DNA of 39,787 nt from Paenibacillus sp. Soil522 (GCF_001428245.1 NZ_LMRV01000053.1:1382-41168), one strand, 5' to 3'. Counted from the first letter of the stretch, positions 24,468 to 33,206 are shown. Translations and numbers: made by a program. Notes: generated from the letters alone by a model not told the origin.

Positions 24468-24535
24468 CGTTTTGTTCAGTAATGAACAAAACGTGTTTAT
24501 TTAGCAATTCCAATCATAATGAATCCATATAAAAT
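24468..24535 (+). promoter_or_regulatory. TetR-type operator (perfect palindrome) and promoter, site 3
   Basis: CGTTTTGTTCA-GTAA-TGAACAAAACG (24468-24493) is a perfect 11+11 palindrome. TTCCAA (24508-24513), 16 bases, TAAAAT (24530-24535) follows. A TCGTTCATTAAA motif lies downstream. This is the clearest version of the operator seen at sites 1 and 2. Confidence 0.7.
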
Positions 24536-24666
24536 AATAGTCAATCGTTCATTAAAGTGGACGCGTTCATCATTTATATGCGTTTGGATACGGTGAAATC
24601 TAATCCTACGTGTTTCAATTTATCCAGCGGCATCAATTTACTAGATCGAAGGAGTAGAGGAAATAT

Positions 24667-25707
24667 ATGTGCAAAACTCATGTTCTAAGTGTTTCAGGCG
24701 CCAAAGCGCCATTTGAAAAGACCACTATCGAGCGGAGAGAATTACGTCCGGACGACATCTTTATCGATATTAAATACTGCGGTATTTGCCACTCCGATAT
24801 TCACAATGCTTACGACGAATGGGGAGGCGGAATGTTTCCGATGGTTCCCGGGCACGAAATGGCCGGAGTCGTAAGAGCAGTTGGACCAGAAGTGACAAAA
24901 TTTTACGTTGGTGACCGCGTTGGCGTTGGTTGCTTTGTTGACTCCTGCGAAAAATGCGAATATTGCCTTAGGGGCGAGGAGCAATTTTGTACAAAGGGCG
25001 TTGTCTTGTCCTATAATTCATTGGATTATGACGGTAATCTAACATACGGTGGATACAGCCAGAACATCGTGGTGAAGGAAGAGTTTGTTGTCCGTATACC
25101 GGATGCTTTGGATTTGGATGTGGCGAGCCCGCTATTGTGTGCTGGGATCACCACGTACGCTCCTTTGAGAAAATGGAATACCGGCCCAGGCCGGAAGGTT
25201 GCCATTGTAGGGATGGGAGGGCTTGGTCACCTGGCGGTCCAATATGCCCATGCCATGGGTGCGGAAGTAACTGTTCTGAGTCAGTCTTTGAATAAGAAAA
25301 GCGAAGCTCTTGAATTGGGCGCAGATCATTATTTTGCAACGAGCGATCCTGCTGTATTTACCGAACTGGCAGGTCGGTTTGACCTCATCTTAAATACAGT
25401 GTCTGCCAATCTTGACGTGGATGCGTATTTATCCATGCTTCGCGTAGACGGGACGCTTGTCAATGTCGGAGCACCAACCCAGTCCGATAAGTATAATGTG
25501 TTTTCCTTAATCATGCAGCGCCGCAGCATTGCCGGTTCACTCGTTGGCGGGATTCGGGAGACGCAAGAGATGCTCGATTTCTCCGCTCAACATGGCATTG
25601 CCCCTAAAATTGAGGTTATCCGCGCTGACCAAGTCGACGAAGCGTATGAGCGTGTTCTCCGCAGCGATGTTCGTTACCGATTTGTCATTGACATTTCTAC
25701 CTTGTAG
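24667..25707 (+). CDS. Zinc-dependent alcohol dehydrogenase (AdhA/YahK type), copy 1
   Basis: A 346-residue medium-chain dehydrogenase, probably an NADP-dependent aldehyde reductase. The catalytic zinc ligands are in GICHSD, PGHE and LLCAGITTY. The structural zinc uses four cysteines in CEKCEYC...EEQFC. The Rossmann loop is [11 protein letters not shown]. It is closely related to the second copy at 27498. B. subtilis AdhA handles aldehydes. AGGAGTAGAGG precedes the ATG. The stop codon abuts a MerR gene that lacks its own normal start. Confidence 0.93.
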   Translation: MCKTHVLSVSGAKAPFEKTTIERRELRPDDIFIDIKYCGICHSDIHNAYDEWGGGMFPMVPGHEMAGVVRAVGPEVTKFYVGDRVGVGCFVDSCEKCEYCLRGEEQFCTKGVVLSYNSLDYDGNLTYGGYSQNIVVKEEFVVRIPDALDLDVASPLLCAGITTYAPLRKWNTGPGRKVAIVGMGGLGHLAVQYAHAMGAEVTVLSQSLNKKSEALELGADHYFATSDPAVFTELAGRFDLILNTVSANLDVDAYLSMLRVDGTLVNVGAPTQSDKYNVFSLIMQRRSIAGSLVGGIRETQEMLDFSAQHGIAPKIEVIRADQVDEAYERVLRSDVRYRFVIDISTL

Positions 25708-25708
25708 C

Positions 25709-26092
25709 TTGCAGTCAGAAGTAAGCGGGATATTTGGTCTTTCACATGATACACTCCGCTATTATGAACGCATCGGATTGCTTCCCCGAGTGAACCGCAA
25801 TAAAAGCGGAATCAGGGATTATACGGAAGAAGACTGCAGGTGGGTCGAATTTATCAAATGCATGCGAAGTGTAGGTCTTCAAGTTGAAGTATTGATTGAG
25901 TATGTTGCGCTGTTTCAACTGGGTGATGAAACGCTTGAGGCAAGAAAAGAGCTCTTGATTGAACAGCGTAAGCAGCTCGCAGCAAAAATGGAAGAGATGG
26001 AGAAAACGCTGGAACGCCTGGATTCTAAAATAACAAGATATGAACAGGCAGTGGTCGTAAAAGAAAGATTACTAAAAAGAACGGACAATTAG
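25709..26092 (+). CDS. MerR-family regulator, apparently missing its 5' end
   Basis: The frame encodes SEVSGIFGLSHDTLRYYERIGLL, a MerR winged helix-turn-helix, then a long coiled coil (LLIEQRKQLAAKMEEMEKTL). It resembles AdhR-type aldehyde sensors of about 130 residues. The family normally begins a few residues earlier (M-x-Y-x-I-x-EV). Here the match begins one base after the adh stop, with no Shine-Dalgarno and only TTG 25709 as a start. A deletion probably fused it to the adh gene. It may be translated by coupling from adh or be silent. The frame itself is open from 25529 through adh, but that part is out-of-frame adh sequence. A terminator follows. Confidence 0.7.
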   Translation: MQSEVSGIFGLSHDTLRYYERIGLLPRVNRNKSGIRDYTEEDCRWVEFIKCMRSVGLQVEVLIEYVALFQLGDETLEARKELLIEQRKQLAAKMEEMEKTLERLDSKITRYEQAVVVKERLLKRTDN

Positions 26093-26095
26093 TTT

Positions 26096-26130
26096 ACCGG
26101 GTTGGGAACCATTCCTCAACCCGGTTTTAT
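26096..26130 (+). terminator. Terminator of the adh-merR unit
   Basis: ACCGGGTTG-GGA pairs with TCC-CAACCCGGT around a short loop, followed by TTTTATT. Confidence 0.8.
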
Positions 26131-26251
26131 TCAAAATATAGGAAAGTATAAGTTTTTATCTCATACTTCGCCTATATTTCACCGCGAAACGAGCTTTTGC
26201 CGCCAGAGGACGGCGACAGCCGTTTAGTCTTGCTCAAGGAGGAATGAAACG

Positions 26252-27421
26252 TTGGAACGCCTATGGACGAAGTCGTTTATTCTCATGACCGTTGGGATGT
26301 TTTTCTTATTCACCGCATTTTATATGCTGCTTCCAACACTGCCGCTGTTCATCAAACAGATGGGCGGCAACGAAGCGCAGGTCGGTCTGGCGGCGGGCGC
26401 GTTTATGCTGACTGCCGTTATTTTTCGCCCGTTCGTCGGCGGGCTGCTGGACAGGTTCGGCAGGCGTCCGTTTATCGTCTGGGGGCTGCTTCTCTTCACC
26501 TTGGCGATGTATATGTATGACTGGATTGGCGGAATCGTCGTTTTGATGGGGCTCAGAATATTGCACGGGACGAGCTGGGCCTTTTCCACAACCGCCATTA
26601 TTACGGCGATTACGGATATGATCCCGTCCGCCCGCCGAGGAGAAGGCATGGGGATGTTTAGCATGGCCATGACCGTTGCTATGGCAATCGGTCCGATGTT
26701 CGGCATTTGGGTTACAGAGAACCTATCGTACCACGCTCTGTTTCTATTCGCCGCCCTCCTCTCTGCCGCAGCACTGCTCTTGACGTTTGGCGCAAAAATG
26801 CCTTTCCGGCCGCAACCCGGCGCACGGAAAATCGAATTGTTCGAAAAATCGGTCTTGCCCATCATGGCATCGGTCTTTTTTCTGTATATCGCTTATGGTG
26901 GCATTACCACCTTTGTCCCGCTGTTGGCTAACTCGATCAAGGTCAATTCCGGCGCGTTCTTTCTGGCCTATGCCGCAACGCTTGCCCTGATCCGTCCCAT
27001 TGCGGGAAAACTTTCGGACCGGCACGGCGAGACGTTTGTCATTGTACCGGCCCTTGTGATTACGATTTCGGCTTTGATTGTCTTGAGCTACTCGACCGGA
27101 TTGTTCGGCGTGCTCGTTTCGGCGGTTCTGTACGGGATCGGTTTTGGTTCGGTGCAGCCGGCTCTTCAAGCGGCAACGATACGCCTTGCCCGCCCGGACC
27201 GTAAAGGGGTTGCCAATGCTTCTTTATTGACGGCTACCGACCTCGGCATCGGGCTTGGTGCGATCATGCTAGGCTGGGTCTCCCAGTATATGAGCTATCA
27301 AGTGTTGTTCACGGTCAGCGCCGTGTCGGTTGCGTTATCGTTATTGATGTTCACTTTTTTTGTGAAGCGTTTGTTGCAGGATAATCGGCCAAGCCCTCTG
27401 AACACCCGTTCTCATTCCTGA
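26252..27421 (+). CDS. MFS transporter
   Basis: A 389-residue major facilitator with about 12 membrane segments. Motif A is present in loop 2-3 (GGLLDRFGRRPF) and a partial repeat in the second half (GKLSDRHGE). It is similar to drug-efflux-type MFS proteins, with substrate unknown. Translation starts at TTG 26252 behind AAGGAGG at an 8-base spacing. It is visibly more GC-rich than its neighbours, which may indicate separate acquisition. It sits between merR and adh copy 2, so export of a toxic compound would fit the island. Confidence 0.88.
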   Translation: MERLWTKSFILMTVGMFFLFTAFYMLLPTLPLFIKQMGGNEAQVGLAAGAFMLTAVIFRPFVGGLLDRFGRRPFIVWGLLLFTLAMYMYDWIGGIVVLMGLRILHGTSWAFSTTAIITAITDMIPSARRGEGMGMFSMAMTVAMAIGPMFGIWVTENLSYHALFLFAALLSAAALLLTFGAKMPFRPQPGARKIELFEKSVLPIMASVFFLYIAYGGITTFVPLLANSIKVNSGAFFLAYAATLALIRPIAGKLSDRHGETFVIVPALVITISALIVLSYSTGLFGVLVSAVLYGIGFGSVQPALQAATIRLARPDRKGVANASLLTATDLGIGLGAIMLGWVSQYMSYQVLFTVSAVSVALSLLMFTFFVKRLLQDNRPSPLNTRSHS

Positions 27422-27433
27422 AAATGTTTGGTA

Positions 27434-27464
27434 TTGACTTGGAGTTAACTCCAGACTGTACACT
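27434..27464 (+). promoter_or_regulatory. MerR-type promoter of adh copy 2
   Basis: TTGACT and TACACT are separated by 19 bases, the over-long spacer typical of MerR-activated promoters. The spacer contains the perfect palindrome TGGAGTTAACTCCA (27440-27453). An AdhR-like regulator should bind it and activate on aldehyde stress. Confidence 0.85.
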
Positions 27465-27497
27465 CTTTCTATATTCATAAAGAGAGGAGGAGAAGCT

Positions 27498-28541
27498 TTG
27501 ATCCGAACGCATGCCCTTAGCTTGGCAAGTGCCGGTTCTCCGTTTGAGCATACCACGATTGAACGTCGAGAGCTTCGAGGACATGATGTGCTCATTGCTA
27601 TTAAATTCTCGGGAATATGCCACTCAGATATTCATCAGGGTGAAGGCGACTGGGGGCAAGGGATTTTTCCGATGGTGCCCGGGCACGAAATCGTCGGTAT
27701 CGTGACTGCCGTAGGCTCACACGTGTCAACCTACTCGATCGGAGATCGCGTGGGAGTAGGATGCTTAGTGGACTCCTGCCGAAAGTGCCAATATTGCTTG
27801 TCCGGCGAAGAGCAGTATTGCAAGAGGGGGGCTGTGTATACTTATAATGCACTAGACTATGAAGGGAACCCCACTTACGGCGGTTACAGCGAGCAAATCG
27901 TCGTGGACGAGGAATACGTGGTTCGTATTCCCGATACGCTTGAACTTGATGCCGCTGCCCCGTTATTGTGTGCGGGTATCACAACGTACTCCCCGCTCAA
28001 GCATTGGAACGCTGGTCCCGGCATGAAGGTTGCCATTGTTGGGATGGGCGGTCTCGGACATCTCGGGGTCCAAATCGCTCACGCGATGGGTGCGGACGTC
28101 ACGGTGTTAAGCCAGAGCGAGAACAAGCGTGAAGAAGCTTTCCGCTTTGGTGTCGATCACTATTATGCAACTTGTAATCAGTCTACTTTCACCGAGCTTG
28201 CCGGCACGTTCGATTTCATTTTGAACACCGTTTCAGCGAAGCTCGACATAGATGCTTATTTATCGTTATTAGGTGTTGGCGGATCACTTGTTAACGTCGG
28301 TTTGCCTGCGGAGCCGGTATCCTATAATACGTTCTCGATCCTCCCAAGAAAAAGCATTTCCGGCTCAAGCATAGGCGGTATTCGAGAGACGCAGGAGATG
28401 CTGGATTTCTGCGCTGAACATGGCATCGTTCCCCAGATTGAAAGGATTCGCGCCGATGAGGTTTACCGGGCTTGGGATCGGGTCAAACGAGGGGACGTTC
28501 GTTATCGATTCGTTATTGATATGACAACGTTGAAGCAATAA
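27498..28541 (+). CDS. Zinc-dependent alcohol dehydrogenase (AdhA type), copy 2
   Basis: This 347-residue paralogue of the enzyme at 24667 has identical zinc-site layout (GICHSD, PGHE, CRKCQYC...[14 protein letters not shown]) and [11 protein letters not shown]. It probably reduces aldehydes in the cytoplasm. TTG 27498 follows GAGGAGGAG. Unlike copy 1 it stands behind a MerR-type promoter. It is followed after 56 bases by an aldo/keto reductase remnant with its own Shine-Dalgarno. Confidence 0.93.
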   Translation: MIRTHALSLASAGSPFEHTTIERRELRGHDVLIAIKFSGICHSDIHQGEGDWGQGIFPMVPGHEIVGIVTAVGSHVSTYSIGDRVGVGCLVDSCRKCQYCLSGEEQYCKRGAVYTYNALDYEGNPTYGGYSEQIVVDEEYVVRIPDTLELDAAAPLLCAGITTYSPLKHWNAGPGMKVAIVGMGGLGHLGVQIAHAMGADVTVLSQSENKREEAFRFGVDHYYATCNQSTFTELAGTFDFILNTVSAKLDIDAYLSLLGVGGSLVNVGLPAEPVSYNTFSILPRKSISGSSIGGIRETQEMLDFCAEHGIVPQIERIRADEVYRAWDRVKRGDVRYRFVIDMTTLKQ

Positions 28542-28597
28542 AGAAACTTCACGAAGGATGTCTTCGCATCATCAAAAACAGAGGAGCGTATCGACTA

Positions 28598-28857
28598 ATG
28601 AACTATGTAAAGCTAGGCCGCACCGGCTTGGAAGTTTCACGAATCTGTCTTGGCTGTATGAGCTATGGGGTGCCTGAACGCGGACTCGCTCCATGGTCAT
28701 TGAATAGGAGCCGGTAACGGCGCCGATCGTGGGAGCAACAAAGGCTCATCATCTGGAGGATGCAGTTGCTGCGTTGTCGGTGAAGCTGGATTCAACCGAA
28801 ATTGCGAGCCTGGAGGAGCCTTATGTACCGCATCCCGTTATGGGCGGTTTGAGCTAA
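28598..28857 (+). pseudogene. Aldo/keto reductase with large internal deletion
   Basis: The first 39 codons read MNYVKLGRTGLEVSRICLGC and on to APWSLNRSR-stop. In another frame the end of an aldo/keto reductase follows (VTAPIVGATKAHHLEDAVAA, EEPYVPHPVMGGLS-stop). About 240 residues between them are missing. The intact paralogue directly downstream (28888) shows the same two ends. GAGGAG before the ATG is intact, so a short 39-residue peptide could still be made. Confidence 0.9.
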
Positions 28858-28887
28858 ATTCTCTGAAACAAAGGAGTGTATAGACGA

Positions 28888-29868
28888 ATGGAATATGTAA
28901 AGCTTGGAAATACCGGCTTGGATGTATCACGGCTTTGTATTGGTTGTATGAGCTTTGGTGTAGCGGAGCGGTGGAGTCATCCATGGGTACTTGATGAGGA
29001 ACGCAGCCGTCCAATTATTAAAAAAGCGCTAGAGTTCGGAATCAATTTTTTCGATACGGCAAATGTGTATTCAGATGGAACGAGTGAGGAAATTGTTGGA
29101 CGGGCTCTAAAAGAATATGCAAATCGGGATGAAATTGTGATCGCGACGAAGGTTCATTTTCGCATGCATCAAGGTCCAAATGGCGCAGGGCTTTCCCGAA
29201 AGTCGATTATGACTGAAATTGACAACAGCCTTAGACGCCTGGGAACCGATTATGTGGATCTGTACCAAATCCACCGTTGGGATTACAATACACCAATCGA
29301 AGAAACAATGGAAGCGCTTCATGATGTTGTTAAGGCAGGTAAAGCAAGGTATATAGGCGCTTCTGCCATGTACGCCTGGCAGTTTCTGAAGGCGTTGCAT
29401 ACAGCTGAGAAAAATGGCTGGACCCGGTTTGTATCGATGCAGAATCATTACAACCTCTTATACCGTGAGGAAGAGAGGGAGATGCTGCCGCTTTGTAAGG
29501 AAGAAAAAATCGGTGTGATTCCGTACAGCCCCCTTGCAAAAGGAAGATTGACGCGTGATTGGCAGGAAACGACGCATCGTTCCGAAACCGATCAAGTCCA
29601 GAGAGCCCAATACGATGCGCATGCAAAGGCCGACCGCTTGGTCGTGGAGCGGGTTGCGGCAATCGCAGAACAACGAGGCGTTCCCCGCGCCCAAGTCGCC
29701 CTTGCGTGGCTGCTTCACAAAGCGCCTGTTACTTCTCCGATCATTGGGGTTACGAAAATGTCTCATCTTGAAGATGCGGCAGCTGCGCTCTCGATCAAGT
29801 TAGCACCTGAAGAAATAGCGATGCTGGAGGAGCCGTATGTTCCTCATCCCGTGATTGGATTTCAGTAA
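28888..29868 (+). CDS. Aldo/keto reductase
   Basis: An NADPH-dependent carbonyl reductase of 326 residues with a TIM-barrel. The catalytic tetrad is visible: Asp and Tyr in FDTANVYS, Lys in IATKV, and His in YQIHRWD. The cofactor-binding C-terminal part is SPIIGVTKMSHLEDA. It belongs to the IolS/YajO-like group. AAAGGAG lies 11 bases before ATG 28888; GTG 28876 is too close to the Shine-Dalgarno. Its role is probably detoxification of aldehydes or ketones with the neighbouring dehydrogenases. Confidence 0.92.
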   Translation: MEYVKLGNTGLDVSRLCIGCMSFGVAERWSHPWVLDEERSRPIIKKALEFGINFFDTANVYSDGTSEEIVGRALKEYANRDEIVIATKVHFRMHQGPNGAGLSRKSIMTEIDNSLRRLGTDYVDLYQIHRWDYNTPIEETMEALHDVVKAGKARYIGASAMYAWQFLKALHTAEKNGWTRFVSMQNHYNLLYREEEREMLPLCKEEKIGVIPYSPLAKGRLTRDWQETTHRSETDQVQRAQYDAHAKADRLVVERVAAIAEQRGVPRAQVALAWLLHKAPVTSPIIGVTKMSHLEDAAAALSIKLAPEEIAMLEEPYVPHPVIGFQ

Positions 29869-29924
29869 TTGCGGTTCCTTGACTATGAGATCATTAAGAT
29901 AGGCGAATCATAAAATGAGAGAGG

Positions 29925-29944
29925 CCCATGCGATTGCGCATGGG
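29925..29944 (+). terminator. Hairpin after aldo/keto reductase
   Basis: CCCATGCG-ATTG-CGCATGGG is a perfect 8-bp stem, followed by TCTGCTCGTT without a clean T-run. A weak terminator or processing site. Confidence 0.5.
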
Positions 29945-30048
29945 TCTGCTCGTTGGTTCTGCTTGAGGCAGCGCTATATACGCTTCGCATCGTAACGTTG
30001 AGCAAAGACGGAAACTAATAAAATTATTACCAATAGTAAATCAATTAC

Positions 30049-30091
30049 TTGACACCATATAATAATCAATATATATTAACTTACAATAAGT
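30049..30091 (+). promoter_or_regulatory. Sigma-A promoter and operator-like palindrome of doxX
   Basis: TTGACA, 17 bases, TATATT (-10 at 30072-30077). The palindrome ACTTA-CAA-TAAGT (30079-30091) lies over the expected start point, where a MarR/HxlR-type repressor would bind. Confidence 0.7.
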
Positions 30092-30143
30092 AATTATTAT
30101 TAGTAAAGGATTTTAATTCATCTTAAAAGGAGTGTTCGATATT

Positions 30144-30566
30144 ATGAATAAACAAACGCAAATTGGATTACTGTTGCTTAGATTGGCTCTCGGGTTAACG
30201 TTCTTCATTCACGGGTTCGTGAAATTTCAAGGCGGCATCGCCAATACTGCCGGATGGTTTCAAAGCTTAGGATTACCGGGATTTGCGGCATATCTTGTTG
30301 CGATCATCGAATTGGCAGGCGGTCTAGCCATCATTCTTGGATTTGGCACACGTATCGTCTCCGTCTTGTTCTCGCTCATCATGCTGGGAGCGATTGTGAA
30401 GGTGAAATTTGCTCTTGGCTTCCTAGGGAATGGGCAGATGGCCGGTTACGAGCTCGACGTGGCGTTCCTGTTCATGTCCATTTGCTTGGCGCTAGCCGAT
30501 AAAAACACGTTCTCCCTCGACAATGTATTAATCCGCCGTACATTGGATAAGACGAAAAGCGTCTGA
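30144..30566 (+). CDS. DoxX-family membrane protein
   Basis: A 140-residue protein with four membrane segments (LLLLRLALGLTFFIHG, AAYLVAIIELAGGLAIILG, VLFSLIMLGAIV, VAFLFMSICLALA). DoxX-family proteins such as MhqP and CatD are induced by quinones, thiol stress or oxidants in Bacillus, and their biochemical role is not settled. AAAAGGAG before ATG 30144 sets the start; GTG 30132 overlaps the Shine-Dalgarno. The strong promoter with an operator-like palindrome implies inducible expression, in keeping with the detoxification island. Confidence 0.9.
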   Translation: MNKQTQIGLLLLRLALGLTFFIHGFVKFQGGIANTAGWFQSLGLPGFAAYLVAIIELAGGLAIILGFGTRIVSVLFSLIMLGAIVKVKFALGFLGNGQMAGYELDVAFLFMSICLALADKNTFSLDNVLIRRTLDKTKSV

Positions 30567-30634
30567 CATTTGTAGCTAATGAAGTCAATGGGCAATCTTC
30601 TTCATTATTCGAAAGCGTCAGCCTAGATAAAGCC

Positions 30635-30671
30635 AGTCCCGATGATATTCATATCATCGGGACTTTTTTTA
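30635..30671 (+). terminator. Terminator of doxX
   Basis: A perfect 13-bp stem (AGTCCCGATGATA and complement) with loop TTCA, followed by seven T. Confidence 0.95.
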
Positions 30672-30857
30672 TTTTCTCAGGTAATAAATGAGTAAAATCG
30701 GAGCTTGCAAACAAATTTATGTGTACGAAAGAAGGAAAAATGTAGATCCATGTAGAAATCTTTGATAACTATAAGAGAATAATTTAATATTGCAATTATT
30801 TAGAAATCTTTCCCAAGCTTAGATTATACAGACTAAAAATGAAAAGGTGAGAGGATT

Positions 30858-31970
30858 ATGGTTTTCGAGAAAGAGTTAACTTCTCTTAAATTACAAAAGG
30901 ATACTGTAATTTCTACCTGGTTTACATACTTAGATAATTATTCATCCAATAAGTATATATTTTCCGAGTTAGAAGTACATGCCCATAACTATTTTGACTT
31001 TCTTATAGATTTTAATATTTCCGTTGAAAGCCATCCTGTATATGAAGCTATTCAAATGTATTGCGAGATCGTCTTTCTCAGAAAGAGACCGCTTCCTTAT
31101 ATGCTGGCTATTTTCAAATGCTGGGAAACTGCGTTTATTCATATTTTATTAAAGAGCGAAAATCCTAAAGAAGCATTAGCGTGCATGGAAATGATTTTAG
31201 CGAGGAATGGAGCGTTTGAACACAAGTTTTTTGAATTATACGGGCAAAATTCCATCATGTTAATGAATGAAAAAGATACAAAAATCGAGATGCTGCATAA
31301 TGATAGGATGAATTTGATCGGGAAGATGGCTTCCAGCATCGCGCATGAAATACGAAATCCTTTGACTGCAATCCAAGGTTTTTTGAAGCTGATTCGCTCA
31401 AATCTATCCAAAGGAACTACGGATAAAACAGAAAAATATATGGATATTATCGAAAATGAATTTGAGCTTATTAATATGCAAATTACTGGATTGCTGAGCT
31501 TCTCCAAAAATCGCATAACCGAAGAAAGCTATATGGAGGTTTCCGTTTTACAGCTGATAGAAGCTATATTTTCTTTGTTGAATCCACGAATAATGAATGA
31601 AGATATCCATTTAACAATTAGTTGTGAAAATGATTTTTTCCTTAAAGTTCAGAAAATAGCGATACATCAAGTATTATTTAATATTATCAATAATGCTATA
31701 GATGCATTGAGTGTTAAACATGATGAGAAAGAAATAAGAATATTATGCAAGGAGGATAATGATAATTATTATATTCAAATTATAAATAACGGTCCTGAAA
31801 TACAAAAAGAAATAAGAGATACGTTATTTTTACCGTTTATAACGAACAAAGAAGAGGGAACTGGCCTCGGCCTCGCCATCTGCAATGAAATTATGAATAA
31901 GAATAACGGAGAAATAAATTTCATTACAAATAGTGTGCAAACCAATTTTATTTTATCATTTAAGAAATAG
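30858..31970 (+). CDS. Orphan cytoplasmic histidine kinase (sporulation-kinase-like)
   Basis: This 370-residue kinase has no membrane segment. The first ~140 residues form an all-helical region of unknown ligand, perhaps related to the RsbRD-type N-terminal domain. The HisKA domain carries the phospho-acceptor His163 in SSIAHEIRNPLTAIQGFLKL, the H-box style of KinA/KinB-like kinases that feed Spo0F. The ATPase domain has NIINNAIDAL and EEGTGLGLAICNEI. No response regulator gene is adjacent. The gene is much more AT-rich than its surroundings. GAAAAGGTGAGAGG precedes the ATG. Confidence 0.88.
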   Translation: MVFEKELTSLKLQKDTVISTWFTYLDNYSSNKYIFSELEVHAHNYFDFLIDFNISVESHPVYEAIQMYCEIVFLRKRPLPYMLAIFKCWETAFIHILLKSENPKEALACMEMILARNGAFEHKFFELYGQNSIMLMNEKDTKIEMLHNDRMNLIGKMASSIAHEIRNPLTAIQGFLKLIRSNLSKGTTDKTEKYMDIIENEFELINMQITGLLSFSKNRITEESYMEVSVLQLIEAIFSLLNPRIMNEDIHLTISCENDFFLKVQKIAIHQVLFNIINNAIDALSVKHDEKEIRILCKEDNDNYYIQIINNGPEIQKEIRDTLFLPFITNKEEGTGLGLAICNEIMNKNNGEINFITNSVQTNFILSFKK

Positions 31971-32040
31971 TCTTTAGCAGATTAAATTAATCAATAAATG
32001 GATTGGTTTGAAAGCATAGTCAAATAAGACCATAAAACTG

Positions 32041-32071
32041 ACCGCCAGGTTGAAATTTCCTGACGGTTTTT
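32041..32071 (+). terminator. Terminator of the histidine kinase gene
   Basis: ACCGCCAGG pairs with CCTGACGGT (one mismatch), followed by TTTTTCTT. Confidence 0.75.
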
Positions 32072-32154
32072 CTTATTGCCATTAAGGTGGATATCTCCGG
32101 TTTTCAAGTTAGATGATGGGCTTTTCTGCCCGAATGGATGGGAATAGGACCGGA

Positions 32155-33027
32155 TTAATTTTTGCTGCTGCGGTAAAAGGATGGAGCGGTGCCCTCGACT
32201 GTTTTGAAGAAACGGCTGAAAGCATGGATACTTGGAAATCCCATCTTCTCTGCGATAATAGTAAGCGGATCTGTAGTGTACTGTATCATTTGACGGGCTG
32301 CATGAACGCGCATGAGTTGATGGTATTGGATCGGACTCATGCCAAAAGCCTTCTGAAAGAGACGGACTAAATAGTGCTTGCTGATGCCGGACATCTTGGA
32401 GATCTCATCCAGACTGATCTTCCTGTTTGTGTTGTGCATAAGGTATTGTTTCGTGTGCATCAGTGCGTGCATGTTTGTCTCAAGATGAGGGTTGCGGTTC
32501 CAGTGGTTTTCACGAAGCAGCTGGATCCATAACTGGATAAACAAGCCTTTGACCTTGAATTCGTAATATGGCATTTTTGTTTCATATTCATAAATAATGT
32601 CCATGATCATCTTTTCGATCAGGATCGGATTCTTAAGCCGAAGATGGCTGGATAACGGGATAGGCATTTCATCGATGATATCATTCCTGAACCAGGAATA
32701 CTCGTCGTCGCTAACCTCTTCAAGAGGCCGAAAGGAAACCTTTACTTTATCGCTGTCTTCGGCATAAAAGAAATCGAAATGAATATGAGGCTGCCTCAAT
32801 CTCTGTCCTTCTACTTTGACGATTTTGTGCTTTTGTTTCGGGCGAAATAGGAAGATATCTCCCCGTTCCCCCTCATAGACGTCGCCTTCAATGGTGACGA
32901 TCACTTTGCCCTCCATTATATACAGAAGTTCATAATCGAATAACACACGATCCTGGATGATCCATGGGCGTTCGACGATATTATCCATGGCTACCCGGAT
33001 ATAAGGTGAAATTTGGTGTAAAATCAT
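32155..33027 (-). CDS. AraC-family regulator with N-terminal cupin domain
   Basis: A soluble 290-residue sugar-sensing activator. The N-terminal cupin-like arm-binding domain (LFDYELLYIMEGKVIVTIEG, PKQKHKI) is followed by two C-terminal helix-turn-helices (ISLDEISKMSGISKHYLVRLF; DPLTIIAEKMGFPSIHAFSRFF). The frame is open further upstream, but ATG at 33025-33027 has AAGGTGGG about 8 bases before it and gives the normal length. It is divergent from the sugar importer-hydrolase operon, which it most likely controls. Confidence 0.9.
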   Translation of the reverse strand: MILHQISPYIRVAMDNIVERPWIIQDRVLFDYELLYIMEGKVIVTIEGDVYEGERGDIFLFRPKQKHKIVKVEGQRLRQPHIHFDFFYAEDSDKVKVSFRPLEEVSDDEYSWFRNDIIDEMPIPLSSHLRLKNPILIEKMIMDIIYEYETKMPYYEFKVKGLFIQLWIQLLRENHWNRNPHLETNMHALMHTKQYLMHNTNRKISLDEISKMSGISKHYLVRLFQKAFGMSPIQYHQLMRVHAARQMIQYTTDPLTIIAEKMGFPSIHAFSRFFKTVEGTAPSFYRSSKN

Positions 33028-33206
33028 TAGAAATCCCACCTTAATTTTCGTTTTTGTAAGCGTAACATAAAAGCAAGAAATGATAAATATAAAATAAGTT
33101 TTGCTAAATACAAGCGTAAATTGAGGGTGTAATATTGGATTATACTTCAAGGAAGAGGGCAATAAATGTTATCTTGAAGATTATGAACGAGGGGGAAATA
33201 TAAACT
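33028..33206. promoter_or_regulatory. Divergent control region of the second sugar locus
   Basis: AAGCGTAA occurs twice as a direct repeat (33058 and 33112, 54 bases apart), possibly AraC half-sites. TATACT at about 33152 and TTGAGG at 33121 are possible promoter elements for the binding-protein gene, but their spacing is short. No cre box is seen. Confidence 0.3.

Noticed and set aside
25529..25708. Upstream part of the open frame that continues into merR
   Set aside because: It is the out-of-frame 3' end of the alcohol dehydrogenase. Only the part after 25709 resembles MerR, so no fusion protein is claimed.
26246..26275. TGAAAC before the MFS gene as an ECF promoter
   Set aside because: No CGTA or CGTC lies at 15-17 bases, and the motif overlaps the start codon region.
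32113..32370. 85-codon plus-strand frame at the end of the AraC gene
   Set aside because: It is antisense to the conserved second helix-turn-helix of the AraC regulator and has no Shine-Dalgarno.
33055..33068. TGTAAGCGTAACAT as a cre box
   Set aside because: It matches only the left half of the cre consensus; the right half lacks T-N-W-CA.
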